DNA of 64,000 nucleotides, taken from Argopecten irradians (Eukaryota > Mollusca > Bivalvia > Pectinida > Pectinidae). The stretch is from NCBI RefSeq assembly GCF_041381155.1, contig NC_091144.1:62001-126000 (forward strand). Direction: 5' to 3'. The notes beneath the pieces are model-generated. The model did no database searches, was not told the DNA's origin, and saw nothing but the letters and a program-made list of their open reading frames with translations. Below are positions 35,735-47,924 of the stretch, in pieces. The position numbers were made by a program, and so were the translations under genes. The stretch's first letter is position 1, and the number at the start of each line of letters is the position of its first letter.

Positions 35735-37424
35735 TATACAATGAATTGCACCACGGCGGAAACGCACTGCCTTCCTTTCGATCTTTCTACTGATCGCCAC
35801 GTTCCTTTGAAGTAACCGTGAACAAAGTACAAGTAATGGTTTGTTTGTGGTTTTAGTTGAAAGCCCTCCCCGTGCATTCTGATTGGTCGTTTATCTGGTG
35901 AAGGTGTCCGACAGCAGCAGTATATACTCTTTATTTAAAATCAGTTGACACACAATCAGATGTACTTAAATACTACATTGAAATTTCTGCTCATAAGCAT
36001 GTTTACTTCTGTATTTTCTGCATTGAAAAAGGTTGTGTACTGTTAAGTCAAATAACATCCATACGTACAGTAGCTGCATGTACCTGCATACCATAGACTC
36101 CGATCATCGATGTTCCGGGAATGTACCCTTCAAAAACGGGGAACCAAAACGCTTGGACATATTATGTCCCTTTTTTATTGATTGTGCTGGATACGAGCCT
36201 CACTATTTTTATATTTGTAAAAAGAGCCAATACTAGCTTTGCGACAAACCTTCATACCGAAATATTACTATATAAATCGATTTTTTTATATTTTAAAAAA
36301 TAGGGATGTACCCTCTATGTAATTCTTAATTACATTGTACCTCCGTAAATATTGTTTGGTGGACTTATTAAAATACTCAGTTAAATGTACATTGTACGTA
36401 ACATGCATACCATATATGCACATGCATATGTAACTACATGTATGTACATGTAACTAAATTGATAAATGGATACCATCATATGTATTCGATAATGTCATCA
36501 TGTAGCATCAGTTATCTCTGTCGAGAATTTACTTATTTTTCGTTATTCTTTCTTCGCTTGTTTTTTACATGATGACCTTATGTAACACATTGTAAATAGG
36601 TTTTGTTGATACATATATGGCTTATGAATATTCATAAATGAACTTGAAATATACAGGTAATACATACATTTTCACTACTATTTTCCCGGTAAAATCCAAA
36701 CTTTTGTTTTCAGAAACTTGGCTGGGTTTACTTTATAAGTAAATGATACAACAACGGAATTTGTGTTGAAAATATCACGCAATTTTCATATATGTAGAAT
36801 TGACTTGGCAGTCGCGGTTTTTTTCGAATTTATTTCAAGATGGTGGAAATTCATAATGGTAAAATGCAATAAAACGTCACGGTACGAGCCTCGGCAAGCC
36901 TCGGCTTTTACATGTTGTGATCCTCGTGTAGAATATCCCTATCCTTCATATACAGTTATAGACATATGAAAGAGTCTTAAAATATGTGATTATCAAGGAT
37001 GTAGTCTCACTTATAAATCATTGGTGATATATCAATAGTTCAATTTTTGAATGTGAATATTCATACCTTAACTTTGCCGAGGTTTTAATATATCGAATTG
37101 TACTTGTACGGCACATGCATGTACATGCAAGCGATTTTGATTTTTAAAATGTTACAATATTCAAGTGAGCTTCATGTCAATCAAAGGTTCAGCAGCACAA
37201 GTTTAAAATATGACTGACCAATCAAAAGGCGCCATGGATTTGCAGTTGTAATTGGGAGTGGCTTTCAATTCTCGATAGAATGTCGGTGACGAGGTGAAGG
37301 TTACCTGTTACGGGGTCTGTAACCACATCAAAGAAACTTTCGGAACGGTGTTACAATCTCCCGCCGCGGAACTTCATTCGCAGCGAACCTTCTCTGTTTC
37401 CGCCGTGGTGCAATTCATTGTATA
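35735..37424. mobile_element. Non-autonomous DNA transposon, 1.69 kb, with 29-bp inverted ends
   Basis: TATACAATGAATTGCACCAC plus CGGCGGAAAC (35735-35763) is perfectly inverted at 37396-37424. Weaker inner similarity continues (TTGAAAGCCxCTCCC and TGATTGGTC on both sides). No transposase frame is seen in the interior. Confidence 0.6.
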
Positions 37425-37559
37425 TGGTATGTATGGGCTGACCCCAGGGCTCCCAAACCTGGTAGATCTCCAAAACTGCTAGGGAAACAATCTTACAGTA
37501 AGTGTTTCAAGTAACACACGTCCCATGCCGTCAATTACATTTTCTAGCCTATAGTAAGT

Positions 37560-38205
37560 TGTCATTGCTTAGTTATGCTATCATTGTATGGAGTTTGAAC
37601 AGATTTTTTTATGTGTTTTCAGGTTATTGTCCGGAAACGAAAATTTGTGAAACAAACTAATCTTTAGTAACAGTGACCTTCCTAGTTGACCTTTTGACCC
37701 CAAATTCAATCTCGAGCTATTTTATCTCCAATGTTAGCATTGTGTGCAGTTTGAACAAATTCCGTTGATGTATACTCAAGTTATCATTCGGAAACTAAAA
37801 TTTGTGAAACAATCTATTTTTAGTAGCGTGACCTATGCATTTGGCCTTTTGACCACAAATCCAATCCCAAGCTGTATTTTCTCATATGCTTCTTTTGTGT
37901 GATATTTGATCAAAATCCGTTGATGGTTTTTTTTCAAGTTATCGTCTGGAAATAATATTATGTGAAACAATCTATTTTTAGTAGCGGGACCTAGGCAATT
38001 GGCCTTTTGACCACAAATCCAATCCGAAGCATGTTTCTGCTATGTTACAATTGTATGAAGTTTGAACAAATTTCGTTAATGCGTTCTTAAGTTATAATCT
38101 GGAAGCTAAAATTTGTGTGGAAAATCTATTTTTAGTAACATTGACCTTTGTAGTTGATCATTCGACCCCAAATTTAATCCCAAGCTTATTTTCTCATATA
38201 CTGCA
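37560..38205 (+). repeat. Tandem repeat of about 152 bp, four worn units
   Basis: The words TGTGAAACAATCTATTTTTA and TTGGCCTTTTGACCACAAAT recur at a period of about 152 bp. It is a third array family of the same unit size class, not alignable to the 145- or 155-bp ones. Confidence 0.7.
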
Positions 38206-39203
38206 GGGGACTAATAAATGTGTGCTTGTAAATAAGTTGATAAAGAAATAAATAAATACAAATTAAAAAGATGAATTTGACTTATTAATAACTAGTAGAG
38301 CTTGTATTTGTAGCATGCTAGGGTGAGAAGTTAGCCTACGTTTAAGGTCACAGAGATCAAACCTCTCATTAATGTGGCCTGTAAGATTCTGAATGAAATA
38401 CTTCCTTTTCGTCATTGAGTGTTTAATGTTAACGGCGGAAATCACATAATTATGTGGCCGCATAAGTGTTTTTATATATATACAAATGACCTAATCCAAA
38501 GGCCATGTTAACATATGTCTGTATTATCTAAATGATGAAATTTAGGTTAAAAACTGCTATCGGTGACGCAACAATGTAAATATATGATATCCACGGATTT
38601 AGACTGTCAGTGGCATTGGACGCTGACTTTTGATAATCGCCCTGCAGGGAAATGATAGCTGTCGTTTGAGATATTTTAGATAATGAAGATGTTGGTCTCT
38701 CTTGGAACTTTTAGTGAGACAGAGTACGTACAATAAGAGAAAGGAAATGTATTTTATATACTGATTATTTATTTTTGAATAAAACGTAGATTCATCAAGG
38801 TATCAATCTAATGTGTCAGCATTACCCCACTTTCTTGGGTTCCCTTTACATACTGTCATCAGAAGTAGACGATTTATTTATACTTGAATACAGAGCTGAT
38901 CTGTTGCATTCCATTGACTAGTGTTCCAAATGTATCAGGTAAGATTTGCTCATTTAAACATAACGTAGCTAAACACATATTCAAAAACAAAAAAGTACTT
39001 CTTGATTACTTTGGCAACGATCTTGATGTGCGTCATTTCCTACATACAAAATCATTTCGAATGTAACTTGCAATACCGCGACATTAAATAAATATATAAT
39101 GCAGTCCAATTCTTGAAACAAACACATTTTGTTGAACATGATATTTATTTCTACTGGTATCTCACACAGGAAGGCTCACGATAAAATCGTTATATGAAAA
39201 GTT

Positions 39204-39511
39204 TAAGATCGTGTAGTAATAAATACAATACACAATACGATTGGTTGTCTTCATATGATATACTGGGCTGTCTAGACACACTCATGTATCTGGGATATAA
39301 TTCAAGACAACGGCCAAAATAAGTTTCATTACGTCCACTTTCTATCAAATATAATAGCACATGTTGTCCTAAAGATCTACAAGATTTCCTACGATCGCGT
39401 AGTAATGAATACAATACACTTTTCTTTGTGAAATTTGTCTTTTACGATTGGTTGTCTTCATATGATATACTGGGCTGTCTAGACACACTCATGTATCTGG
39501 GATATAATTCC
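39204..39511. repeat. Duplication of about 65-95 bp in the 3' flank of gene 2
   Basis: The 65-bp block GATTGGTTGTCTTCATATGA to GGGATATAATTC occurs at 39239-39304 and 39447-39511. It is preceded in both by a looser TAGTAATxAATACAATACAC. The second copy ends 10 bp past the gene-2 stop in transcript orientation. Confidence 0.9.
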
Positions 39512-39521
39512 TATATAAGAC

Positions 39522-42500
39522 CTATTGTATATTACACGAGCTACCAGATTTACTCCGATATGCCTGCCTTTTTTCTTCCTCAATTTCTCTTCGGTTTTGT
39601 TCACGAAGTGAATATAACTTTGCCCGATACCTTTTCTCAAGTTCTTCTAGCATTTCATTTTGCTGACGTAAATGTGCTATTTCTCTGGTGGCTTTTTCTA
39701 TTTCACGATTCTTTTCGTCCACAACTTCTTTGATTCGTCGTTGATACTCTTTTTCTGCCTGTACTAACATATCATTTGTATAATAATTTCCTTCGTGTGC
39801 CGATATAATTTTTTCGACTTCTTTTATCAAATTCATTGCATCTTTTTCTCGGAATTCATCCGACTGGGTGTTGTCAAATGCAAGGCATCTGTGTCCGCAT
39901 TTCTCAAGGATGTCCTTCAGCTCCGGTGTGTCTTCCACACATTCCTGTAGAGTAGTTCCCGTCCTTTTTAAATCATCCCCACGGGTGAACACCACTATCA
40001 TATGATTGAACATGCCTTGCCCAAATATCTCAGAAAAAGACGTAACTGTATCCTGCTCTTCTTTAGTAAACCTCCCAAAAGATATTACCAGTATAATGGC
40101 ATGCGGCCCCGGCAAACACAGCTCGATACATTTCGTAGCTTCCTTCATTGTCTCCTCATTGCTGATGCTGGTATCAAATAAACCCGGGGTGTCCACAACA
40201 ATGATATCCTTCCCAAAGCGCTGTGCTCTTTTGAAGCAGCACTTCTTGGTGATTGACCCCATAGACAGTTTCGATGAGAAGGCCTTCCTTCCGAGTATAG
40301 TGTTCCCTGTAGCACTTTTTCCAGAACCAGTTTTCCCAATTAATACAAGTCGGACTTCTTTCGCCGATCCAAGCATGGTATGTTGATCTGCTAAATTAAA
40401 CAGAAAGCTAATTGACAATAAAGCAAATTTTGAATTATTTAAAAAAAAGTTTAGTCTATCTCTGTTGGTTTGATAAACGTTGTATATTGAAGACAACGAA
40501 GATGCTGTATTTCTGTAAGATCAAGCATAGTTTACTTATATTCCAAACACATATTTATTATATTTTTACTGTGATATCTAAGGTTTTATTGGGATATATA
40601 GCTTACTTAATTTTTCATTTTACTTGTTCGATCGCAAATATGTTGCATTTGTTAAAAACATCCTAATTTTCTTCATAATATGCGCCCTATGTTTGAAACG
40701 AAATTAGTAAACGAGGAATAATTAAAGTAAGCAGGTATCATGGCAGATTATATTCAGATTATTGATGAATAGCGCTTGTATTCCATGCTTCGTTAAAATT
40801 TCCACTCAATGAAACATAACTGTTATTCATCAAGGAACAGATGATAACCTCTATATAGTTTTTTTCTGGACATAATGTAAGGAGAATCTTCTTTTGTGTT
40901 TGTAAGGAATTGATTTTTTTTCTTCAAAATTACGAAATCAATAACCCACAAATTTTTAGGCTTAACTTATCTATTCCCATTTGTCGTCAAATAGAAAATG
41001 GCTTAAACTAATTAACGTATTTATTAACATTACACTAATTATACTGAACTTTTTCAGTTTATTTATTTCTACAGAGTTGATGTTACAAAGAACTGTAAGG
41101 TGTAACAATTTCCCCAAGAACTTAAATGTAAAGCATAACAGATTATAATCACAACTGTGCGTGTGTTGGTGATATTTGTTATTACTGGTGTTCAGTTGAT
41201 ATCTGATAGAAATGTTTTGAACATCTGCCTTTTCATTGCATTGAACTTCTTATGTGTTTCATCATAAAAGGTGACAGCATGTTTTTTCCCTCATAAATAT
41301 CGAGATAACATTCCGTAATTTCACCCAGGGATTTTGAACCATGTAATGCTACACATATTAAGTCCGAATCTTTGATTTGAAGATAATGTAATTAGACGTA
41401 ATAAATAAAATTGATGAAACATGTACCAAAACGTTGAACTGTTTAAATCATTTTTCCTATATTAGAAATGACGTTTTTTTACAACAGCTATTAGCTGTCG
41501 CCGAAGGTGTCCAAATTGATTAAGTGACAATAATGTGTCATGAGTGTACAGTCCAAATTGATTAAGTGACAATAATGTGTCATGAGTGTACAGTCAAAAT
41601 GATAAGTGACAATAATGTGTCATGAGTGTACAGTCAAATGATTAAGTGACAAATGTGTCATGAGTGTACAGTCCAAATGTAAGTGACAATAATGTGTCAT
41701 GAGTGTACAGTCCAAAATGATTAAGTGACAATAATGTGTCATGAGTGTCAGTCCAAAATGATTAAGTGACAATAATGTGTCATGAGTGTACAGTCCAAAA
41801 TGATTAAGTGACAATAATGTGTGATGAGTGTACAGTCCAAAATGATTAAGTGACAATAATGTGTCATGAGTGTACAGTCCAAATGATTAAGTGACAATAA
41901 TGTGTCATGAGTGTACAGTCCAAATGATTAAGTGACAATAATGTGTCATGAGTGTACAGTCCAAAATGATTAAGTGACAATAATGTGTCATGAGTGTACA
42001 GTCCAAAATGATTAAGTGACAATAATGTGTCATGAGTGTACAGTCCAAAATGATTAAGTGACAATAATGTGTCATGAGTGTACAGTCCAAAATGATTAAG
42101 TGACAATAATGTGTCAGAGTGTACGTCAAAATGATAGTGATAGTCTTTACAGTCCAAAATGATTAAGTGACAATAATGTGTCATGAGTGTACAGTCCAAA
42201 ATGATTAAGTGACAATAATGTGTCATGAGTGTACAGTCCAAAATGATTAAGTGACAATAATGTGTCATGAGTGTACAGTCCAAATGATTAAGTGACAATA
42301 ATGTGTCATGATGTACAGTCCAAAATAGTGACAATAATGTGTCATGAGTGTACAGTCCAAAATGATAATGACAATAATGTGTCATGAGTGTACAGTCCAA
42401 AATGATTAAGTGACAATAATGTGTGATGAGTGTACAGAGTGAGATTATGATGGTAATGATAAAGCGAACATGATTCACCCCGTTATCAGGGCCCAGTTTC

Positions 42501-44202
42501 ATGAACATTCCTTAACTCTAAGGAATTCCTTAACGTAAATTTCCCCATAGGAAAACATTAACAAAAGTTAAGGAAAAATTCACTATAAGCTTGTAATAAT
42601 AATAATACTATTATATAATTAGTATATACAGGAGCCATTCTTAAATTTTGTTATGCTTTCCTATGGAGAATTTTAACTAAGGGGATTCCTTAATTCTAAG
42701 GAATATCGATGAAACTGGGCCCCGTTACAAAGTAAGGTCTTCCATTACCTTTTGCTTGGGATAAAGTAGACATCGGAAGCGGTATTGTTGGCGATGATTG
42801 GGTAAATTCCTTAACTTCCAAATCAGCTCCTTGTAAACGATGACCTCTGGCCAGCACTGTTTCGATCACTAAAACAAGAACATTTACTACATTTATACAA
42901 AGACACGTTTTACCATTAGTAATTATAGAATTTCATTGGTCATTTTAACCTCGCATTAGCCTGAGAATTTCTGGCCCTGATACCAGACTTGGATATTATG
43001 ACATATAGATGTCTGGTTTAGGGCCAGAGCGCAGTAGTACTCGAAAACATGGAATAAGCCGACACCATTTGGTATCGGGCCAGGTCATCTCCGATTCAGA
43101 CTACTTACAAAATATTACCACCGAGAATCGCCACTTACCTTGGTCTTTTCAACAAATGAATAATTTATCTACTCATAGCCATCCATTTCATCACGCATGC
43201 ACGTTCTATTGTATCAACACAGTAGTTTCTTTTCCGCAACTTTAAATTTCCCTCGTCGTCGTCGCCATTTTCTAGTAGTATGAAAATCACCTTTAATCTC
43301 GTCGGATTGCTATATTTGGGTAGATATAATATTCATTTGTTGAATAGACTAAGGTTAGTGGTGCTTTCGGTGGTCAGTCTGAATCGGAGATGACCTGGCC
43401 CGATACCAAACGGTGTCGGCTTATTCCATGTTTTCGAGTACTACTGCGCTCTGGCCCTAAACCAGACATCTATCTGTCATAATGTCTAAGTCTGGTGTCA
43501 GGGCCAGGATTTCATTGGTCATTTTAACCTCGCATGATTGCGATTGGTTTTCAAATGTGGACTACATTTTATATAGCACTGTCTGTTACAATGCATTTAT
43601 TACAATTTGCTGCTTACAAACAGTAGAAAGAACAGACTATTACTTCTGTTTTAGGGTATTCTATCTTACGACGGAAAGATATCATGATTCAATATGTATC
43701 AGTTAGAATGCGACTAGAAATGACAGATCAATATCGATGTTCTCCAACGCGTGACTGTTATTTATACATATAACTTGCAAATTGATTTTCAAATCTTAAA
43801 ATGACATATGCTAAAGCTTACGTCGTTCGAAAATTCGAGTTGGATAAACATGTTACAAATACAACAGTCAACTGCTTGAGAACCTCTTTAGATCCAGGCA
43901 TGTACGTTTTGGGTTTTGACTGAGTTTTACATCTGTAAGTGATGAGGTGATATTTTGTATTTCTAATTTGGATTGGCAACGTCTTCATTTCACTAACATG
44001 ATTATTCATATGCATCACAGCTAAGACTTTATTTTAACTAATAACGCCGCCTACCTTCAGGGTTTTCAAACGTTATAACAGCCTGATTTCCATAAAAATC
44101 CATCTTTTCGATGTTGCCACCTCCACTTTTCCGTTCATTTTCAAAGTATTTTGTTAGAGCGCCCTTTGTTGTCCATGGTGGCATTGCCGTAACTCTAATC
44201 AT
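39522..44202 (-). CDS. RRM-AIG1 (GIMAP-type) GTPase with CaaX-like end
   Basis: Three exons (44055-44202, 42749-42868, 39522-40387), phase 1 throughout, give 377 aa. An in-frame TAA six codons upstream supports ATG 44202. Residues 1-89 form one PARP10/14-type RRM (LTKYFENERKSGGG; closing strand HRLQGADLEVKEF), split by an intron at the same place as both RRMs of gene 1. The terminal exon has P-loop GKTGSGKS (107-114), DTPG (155-158), FGRFTKEEQDTV, TRGDDL and FDNT, then a coiled coil. Unlike its neighbours it lacks a hydrophobic tail and ends SSCNIQ. CNIQ fits a CaaX box with Q, suggesting farnesylation and membrane attachment by lipid, as in some GBP immune GTPases. This is inference. Gene 2 lies 13.3 kb upstream of gene 1 on the same strand. 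Confidence 0.9.
41509..42435. repeat. 42-bp minisatellite, about 22 copies, in the gene-2 intron
   Basis: Unit GTCCAAAATGATTAAGTGAC plus AATAATGTGTCATGAGTGTACA, 42 bp. It lies in the intron before the GTPase exon. Several units have short internal deletions; most are near identical. Confidence 0.95.
42489..42722. mobile_element. MITE with GGGCCCAGTTTCAT ends
   Basis: Ends GGGCCCAGTTTCATGAACAT and its imperfect inverse (ATCGATGAAACTGGGCCC) enclose 234 bp with about 65-bp foldback arms. Flanks CGTTATCA and CGTTACAA could be an 8-bp target duplication with two changes, which would fit the hAT superfamily. It ends 26 bp from the RRM exon. Confidence 0.65.
42971..43507. mobile_element. Long-TIR foldback element in the RRM intron of gene 2
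   Basis: Arms of about 135 bp (CTGGCCCTGATACCAGACTT... and the inverse ending at 43507) enclose about 270 bp. The 27-bp host sequence ATTTCATTGGTCATTTTAAC plus CTCGCAT lies on both sides (about 42929-42955 and 43510-43536). That is long for a target duplication. No transposase. Confidence 0.7.
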
Positions 44203-44562
44203 CTTTGGAGGTCCGTGTTAGGTTAACCAGTTGTCGTTACTATAGGAGGGATGTGTGTTCAGTTAGTTATTATAAGAGCGCTAAATCATTAAACTTCATT
44301 TCATGATAATATAATAACGTATTATCAACTAAAAACATTATAATATTTCAAATATCTTTATATTTTATTACATGCATTTAGTATAGAGATATTTTTACAG
44401 ATATCAGAAACAAATATAGCTTAATTGTTTATTAAATGTTTATCAGAATAACCGTCATTGACAAGGAAAACAATACTTTTAAAATAAACATTAGAAAGAC
44501 GAGCATTAATACATACAAGAATGCAACACAACATTTATACCGTCTACAGTAAATATACTCAC

Positions 44563-44716
44563 CCAACTTTGGGAATATCTGGTAAAATGAAACTGCATTT
44601 GAGAGTAAAGAATTTAAAGCAAAAATATCTAGTGATTCTTGGAAATTAGTGTTGTTTTCGTTGAAATAAGCGGAGTGTATTTATGTCGATTATTACAATG
44701 AAAGGAAAATGAAAGT
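44563..44716 (-). promoter_or_regulatory. Candidate promoter and non-coding first exon of gene 2
   Basis: On the minus strand CATAAATA (44678-44685) precedes a possible exon ending AAGTTGG/GTGAGTATA (last base 44563). The plus strand at 44705-44716 reads GAAAATGAAAGT, the IRF/ISRE form GAAANNGAAAG, about 18 bp upstream of the TATA-like box. Its partner acceptor, CTCCTATAG, is at about 44244. Confidence 0.45.
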
Positions 44717-44935
44717 AATATGCTAAATAGGAATTCTTATCGAAAGACTACTATATACGTCCGTTTAGACAGAACGCATGTAACAGCCTTTGATTGGCAT
44801 GGGGTAATGGACGCATCAACTGATAACACCTACATAATATACATGTATTTATCTAACGTTCGTCGTAACCCTTCAGTGGAATAGTCGCTAAACGTATCAT
44901 CATCTAAAAGGTATTCAATATTCTATGTGACACGT

Positions 44936-45143
44936 GTGTCTGTACTGTTAGGCAATTGTGTCTTTACTGTTAGGCACATGTGTCTTTACTGTTATGTACG
45001 TGCATTTACTGTCAGACACATGTGTCATTACTGTAAGGAAAGTGTGTCTTTGCTGTCAGACGCACCTGTCTTTACTGTTAGGCACATGTGTCTTTACTGT
45101 TAGACACATGTGTCTTTACTATCAGACACACGTGTCTTTACTG
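44936..45143. repeat. 22-bp E-box repeat array, proximal part
   Basis: Imperfect 22-bp units of the form GGCACATGTGTCTTTACTGTTA; many contain the palindromic E-box CACATGTG. The array begins about 220 bp upstream of the gene-2 promoter motif. It is related to the array at 46152-46680. Confidence 0.8.
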
Positions 45144-45163
45144 TTACCACACTCTTGAAATTG

Positions 45164-45310
45164 GGCTTTATTAGTTTAATGTCCTAATAACAGTCAGGGT
45201 CATGTAAGGACGTTTGGGTATATTGGTGGAGGAAACTATGTACCCGGAGAAAACCACCGACAAGCTGTCAGTACCTGGCAACTGCCCCAAATGGGATGGC
45301 ATTTACCGTT
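45164..45310 (-). mobile_element. SINE-like fragment
   Basis: TTTAATGTCCTAATAACAGT, CAGGGTCATGTAAGGACG and CCGGAGAAAACCACCGAC mark a widespread molluscan short-element family. It shares its 3' tail with the 535-bp elements (reverse orientation). Only about 150 bp remain. Confidence 0.6.
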
Positions 45311-45439
45311 ACCACATTCCTTTGTGAACTTTGCGATCACAGATATCATAGGTGGTACATTTTCTAGTGAAATCATGTAAACAGCCCGCACTAACAATCA
45401 GGCCAGTCCACTTTTAAGTCAAACTTTGGAGTGAAATTC

Positions 45440-45740
45440 CATTCTACACAATCATCGACCACGTTAAACTCAAAACTATACATACACTTATACACAAGCG
45501 CATCATTGATGTCCGTATTGTTATTCCCAGAATCCATTACCGACGACCAATGTCTGTTAGCGCCTGTGTATTGATACTTATAAACACGCATCTCTTACAT
45601 CATCGATTTTATGTTTTCGGAGAGTTTTATCTGCCTGTCGAGTAAACACGTGATAGGGTGGCAATTATTCCGAGTAAAATATCTATACTTGGAAACTCTG
45701 TACCACGTATTTAAAAAAGCAGATTGTGCGAAAACAATTG
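45440..45740 (-). repeat. Duplicated upstream segment (copy A)
   Basis: Aligns over about 300 bp with 47925-48230 and more loosely with 31070-31250. In minus orientation it holds GATGATGTAAGAG followed by TTTATAAGTA. A 66-codon open frame starts there but stops early in copy B, so coding is unlikely. Confidence 0.6.
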
Positions 45741-46151
45741 CATGATACATGTTATCGATGCAAGTATATCGCCAATCTTAGTTTTTGAATTTTATCATTT
45801 TAGTACAAGGATTTGAAATAAATTGGCCATGGCTTTATAAATAAATTTAGTTTTAAATCAAATCCCATAGTTGGGCGCCAGCAGGACATGCCATCATCAA
45901 CATAACATCCGTCATTGCATTAATCATTACATTCATTTTGTTATCATCTTCATCATTTCTGAATTCAAATTTAGCCATCATTTAATATCTTTTAGCACCT
46001 TCATGATTTCTTCATCAGTATAACTTCATATTGGTCATTTAATTCACCATTCATTATAAACCTCGTGCATTAAAACATTTATAAATTTATTATTTATTAC
46101 ATTGATAATCAAATTCATTATTGCTGATTACTAAGTTCGGTCATCAGTTAG

Positions 46152-46680
46152 CACCTTGTTAGGCACACGTGTCTTAACAGCTAGGCACATGTGTCTTAAC
46201 TGCTAGGCACATATTTCTTAACAGCTAGGCACATGTATCTTAACCGCTAGGTACATGTGTCGTTACTATTAGGTACATGTGTCTTAACTGCAATGAACAT
46301 GCGTCTTTACTGGTATGCAAATGTGTCTTAACTGCTAGGCACATGTGTCTTAACTGCTAGGTACATGTGTCTTAACTGCTAGGCACATGTGTCGTTACTA
46401 GTAGGCACACGCGTCTTAACTGCAATTGTGCCTTATATATTAACTGCTAGGCACATGTGTCTTAACTGCTAGGCACATGTGTCTCAACTGCTAGGTACAT
46501 GTGTCTTAACTGCTAGGCACATGTGTCGTTACTAGTAGGCACATCTGTCTTTACTGCAATGTACATGCGTCTTTACTGGTATGTAAATGTGTCTTTACTG
46601 TTAGGCACAAGCTTTTTTACTGGTGGGCACACGCGTCTTAACTGCTTGGCACATGTTTCGTAACGTTAACTGCTAGGCAC
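46152..46680. repeat. 22-bp E-box repeat array, distal part
   Basis: About 22 units of CTAGGCACATGTGTCTTAACTG type. Same word as 44936-45143, separated from it by 1 kb that includes a SINE fragment and the duplicated segment. One array may have been split by insertion. Confidence 0.85.
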
Positions 46681-47085
46681 CTTTCAATCAGACTTCGTTT
46701 TGGGTGAAATTTCTTGCAATATTCGTGTTTAAACTGACATTAATATTTATGTTGAATTATTATTAGCTGTCATTGTTAGGTTCTGAACAATACCTAGATT
46801 TCAAGGAAAGAAAATAAATCACCAAACATCTACGTTCACTAAAGTGTCTTTATCAGATTGACACCGGGCAAAATTACTACCTAATATATTATTCAACATT
46901 TTGTTAGGTATTTTATATCGACAACTGAATATATTCAATACAGAATTAGTGTTAATCTCCTTTGTGATATGATTGGTTATGGAATGGTTACATCTAAGTT
47001 TACGAGTTCTTCAGGATATAACGATATGTATTTTTAAATACTAACATTGAGCATATTTTTGAAATTCTTTTGTATTTGTTTTGTA

Positions 47086-47522
47086 ATCGTCGGCTCCATT
47101 TTTTTAATCCGGGATATTCCCTTTGGGGAATCCCTTCGGGTTGGAGCTTGCGACGATTCTGATTGGCTGACATTTTGGATCAAGTTATTTTTACATTTCA
47201 TCATCCAAATTGACAGTATATAGTAGATAAGTATAGTACTATTGGGGACTGAGTGGTTTTCTCCTACTGTAGGTGTTTGTTCTGACTACTTTCGTAGTCA
47301 GGGTATTTTTATGTGATAAATTACAGGGTCTGGCCGGTTGGTTGTTATGCACGGCGTACGTGTAATGTAGGTCTGCTAAGTCTACATTAAGGATTTCATC
47401 AGCCCTTCCGTTGTAAATTCTGTGATTCATTCATTCATCTACTTCATAATAATAAAATGTTGAATGTTACCTACGGTGTTGTCGTTTCATTGATCTGTAG
47501 CCAGCATTCGACCTCGTGACAG
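47086..47522 (+). mobile_element. Possible solo LTR (fossil)
   Basis: A TG...CA-bounded segment of about 440 bp has CCAAT-like, TATATAG and AATAAA motifs in LTR order and ends ATTCGACCTCGTGACA. I see no internal genes beside it and no clear target duplication. Weak call. Confidence 0.3.
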
Positions 47523-47924
47523 AACCACATGTACAGAGTCAGCGAACCTAAAAAATCACTATACGAGGTATATACGTTTAAGCTGAACACCCAAAACTTT
47601 TACATTTCAATATGTTTTGTTGATGTACATGTTAAGTTATAGCATTTTGAACCACTTATTAATATGTGTGCTTGTAATTTCTTTTCAAAAGGATAGCCGG
47701 TTCACATGTATACTGTACAATGTTTAATTATCGTATAAGTTATCTGTTTTTCTACATTATACAACATTGACTGGAAAAAAGGCTATCACGTGAGTTATTA
47801 AGGGCCCATGTTCTTATTGGATACGAACATAGGTTCTTACTAGTGAGTTCACCTCTTAGGGGTATACCTCACGGACGAGATGAAAGAAATATGACACATC
47901 TATGATACAACATATATAAAGCAA

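Noticed and set aside
41620-42508. Open frames repeating LLSLNHFGLYTHDT
   Set aside because: 42-bp satellite read as protein.
45391-45591. 66-codon frame starting MRVYKYQYTGA, partly conserved at 48.0 kb
   Set aside because: The second copy stops after about 21 codons and substitutions do not favour synonymous sites; more likely duplicated regulatory DNA.
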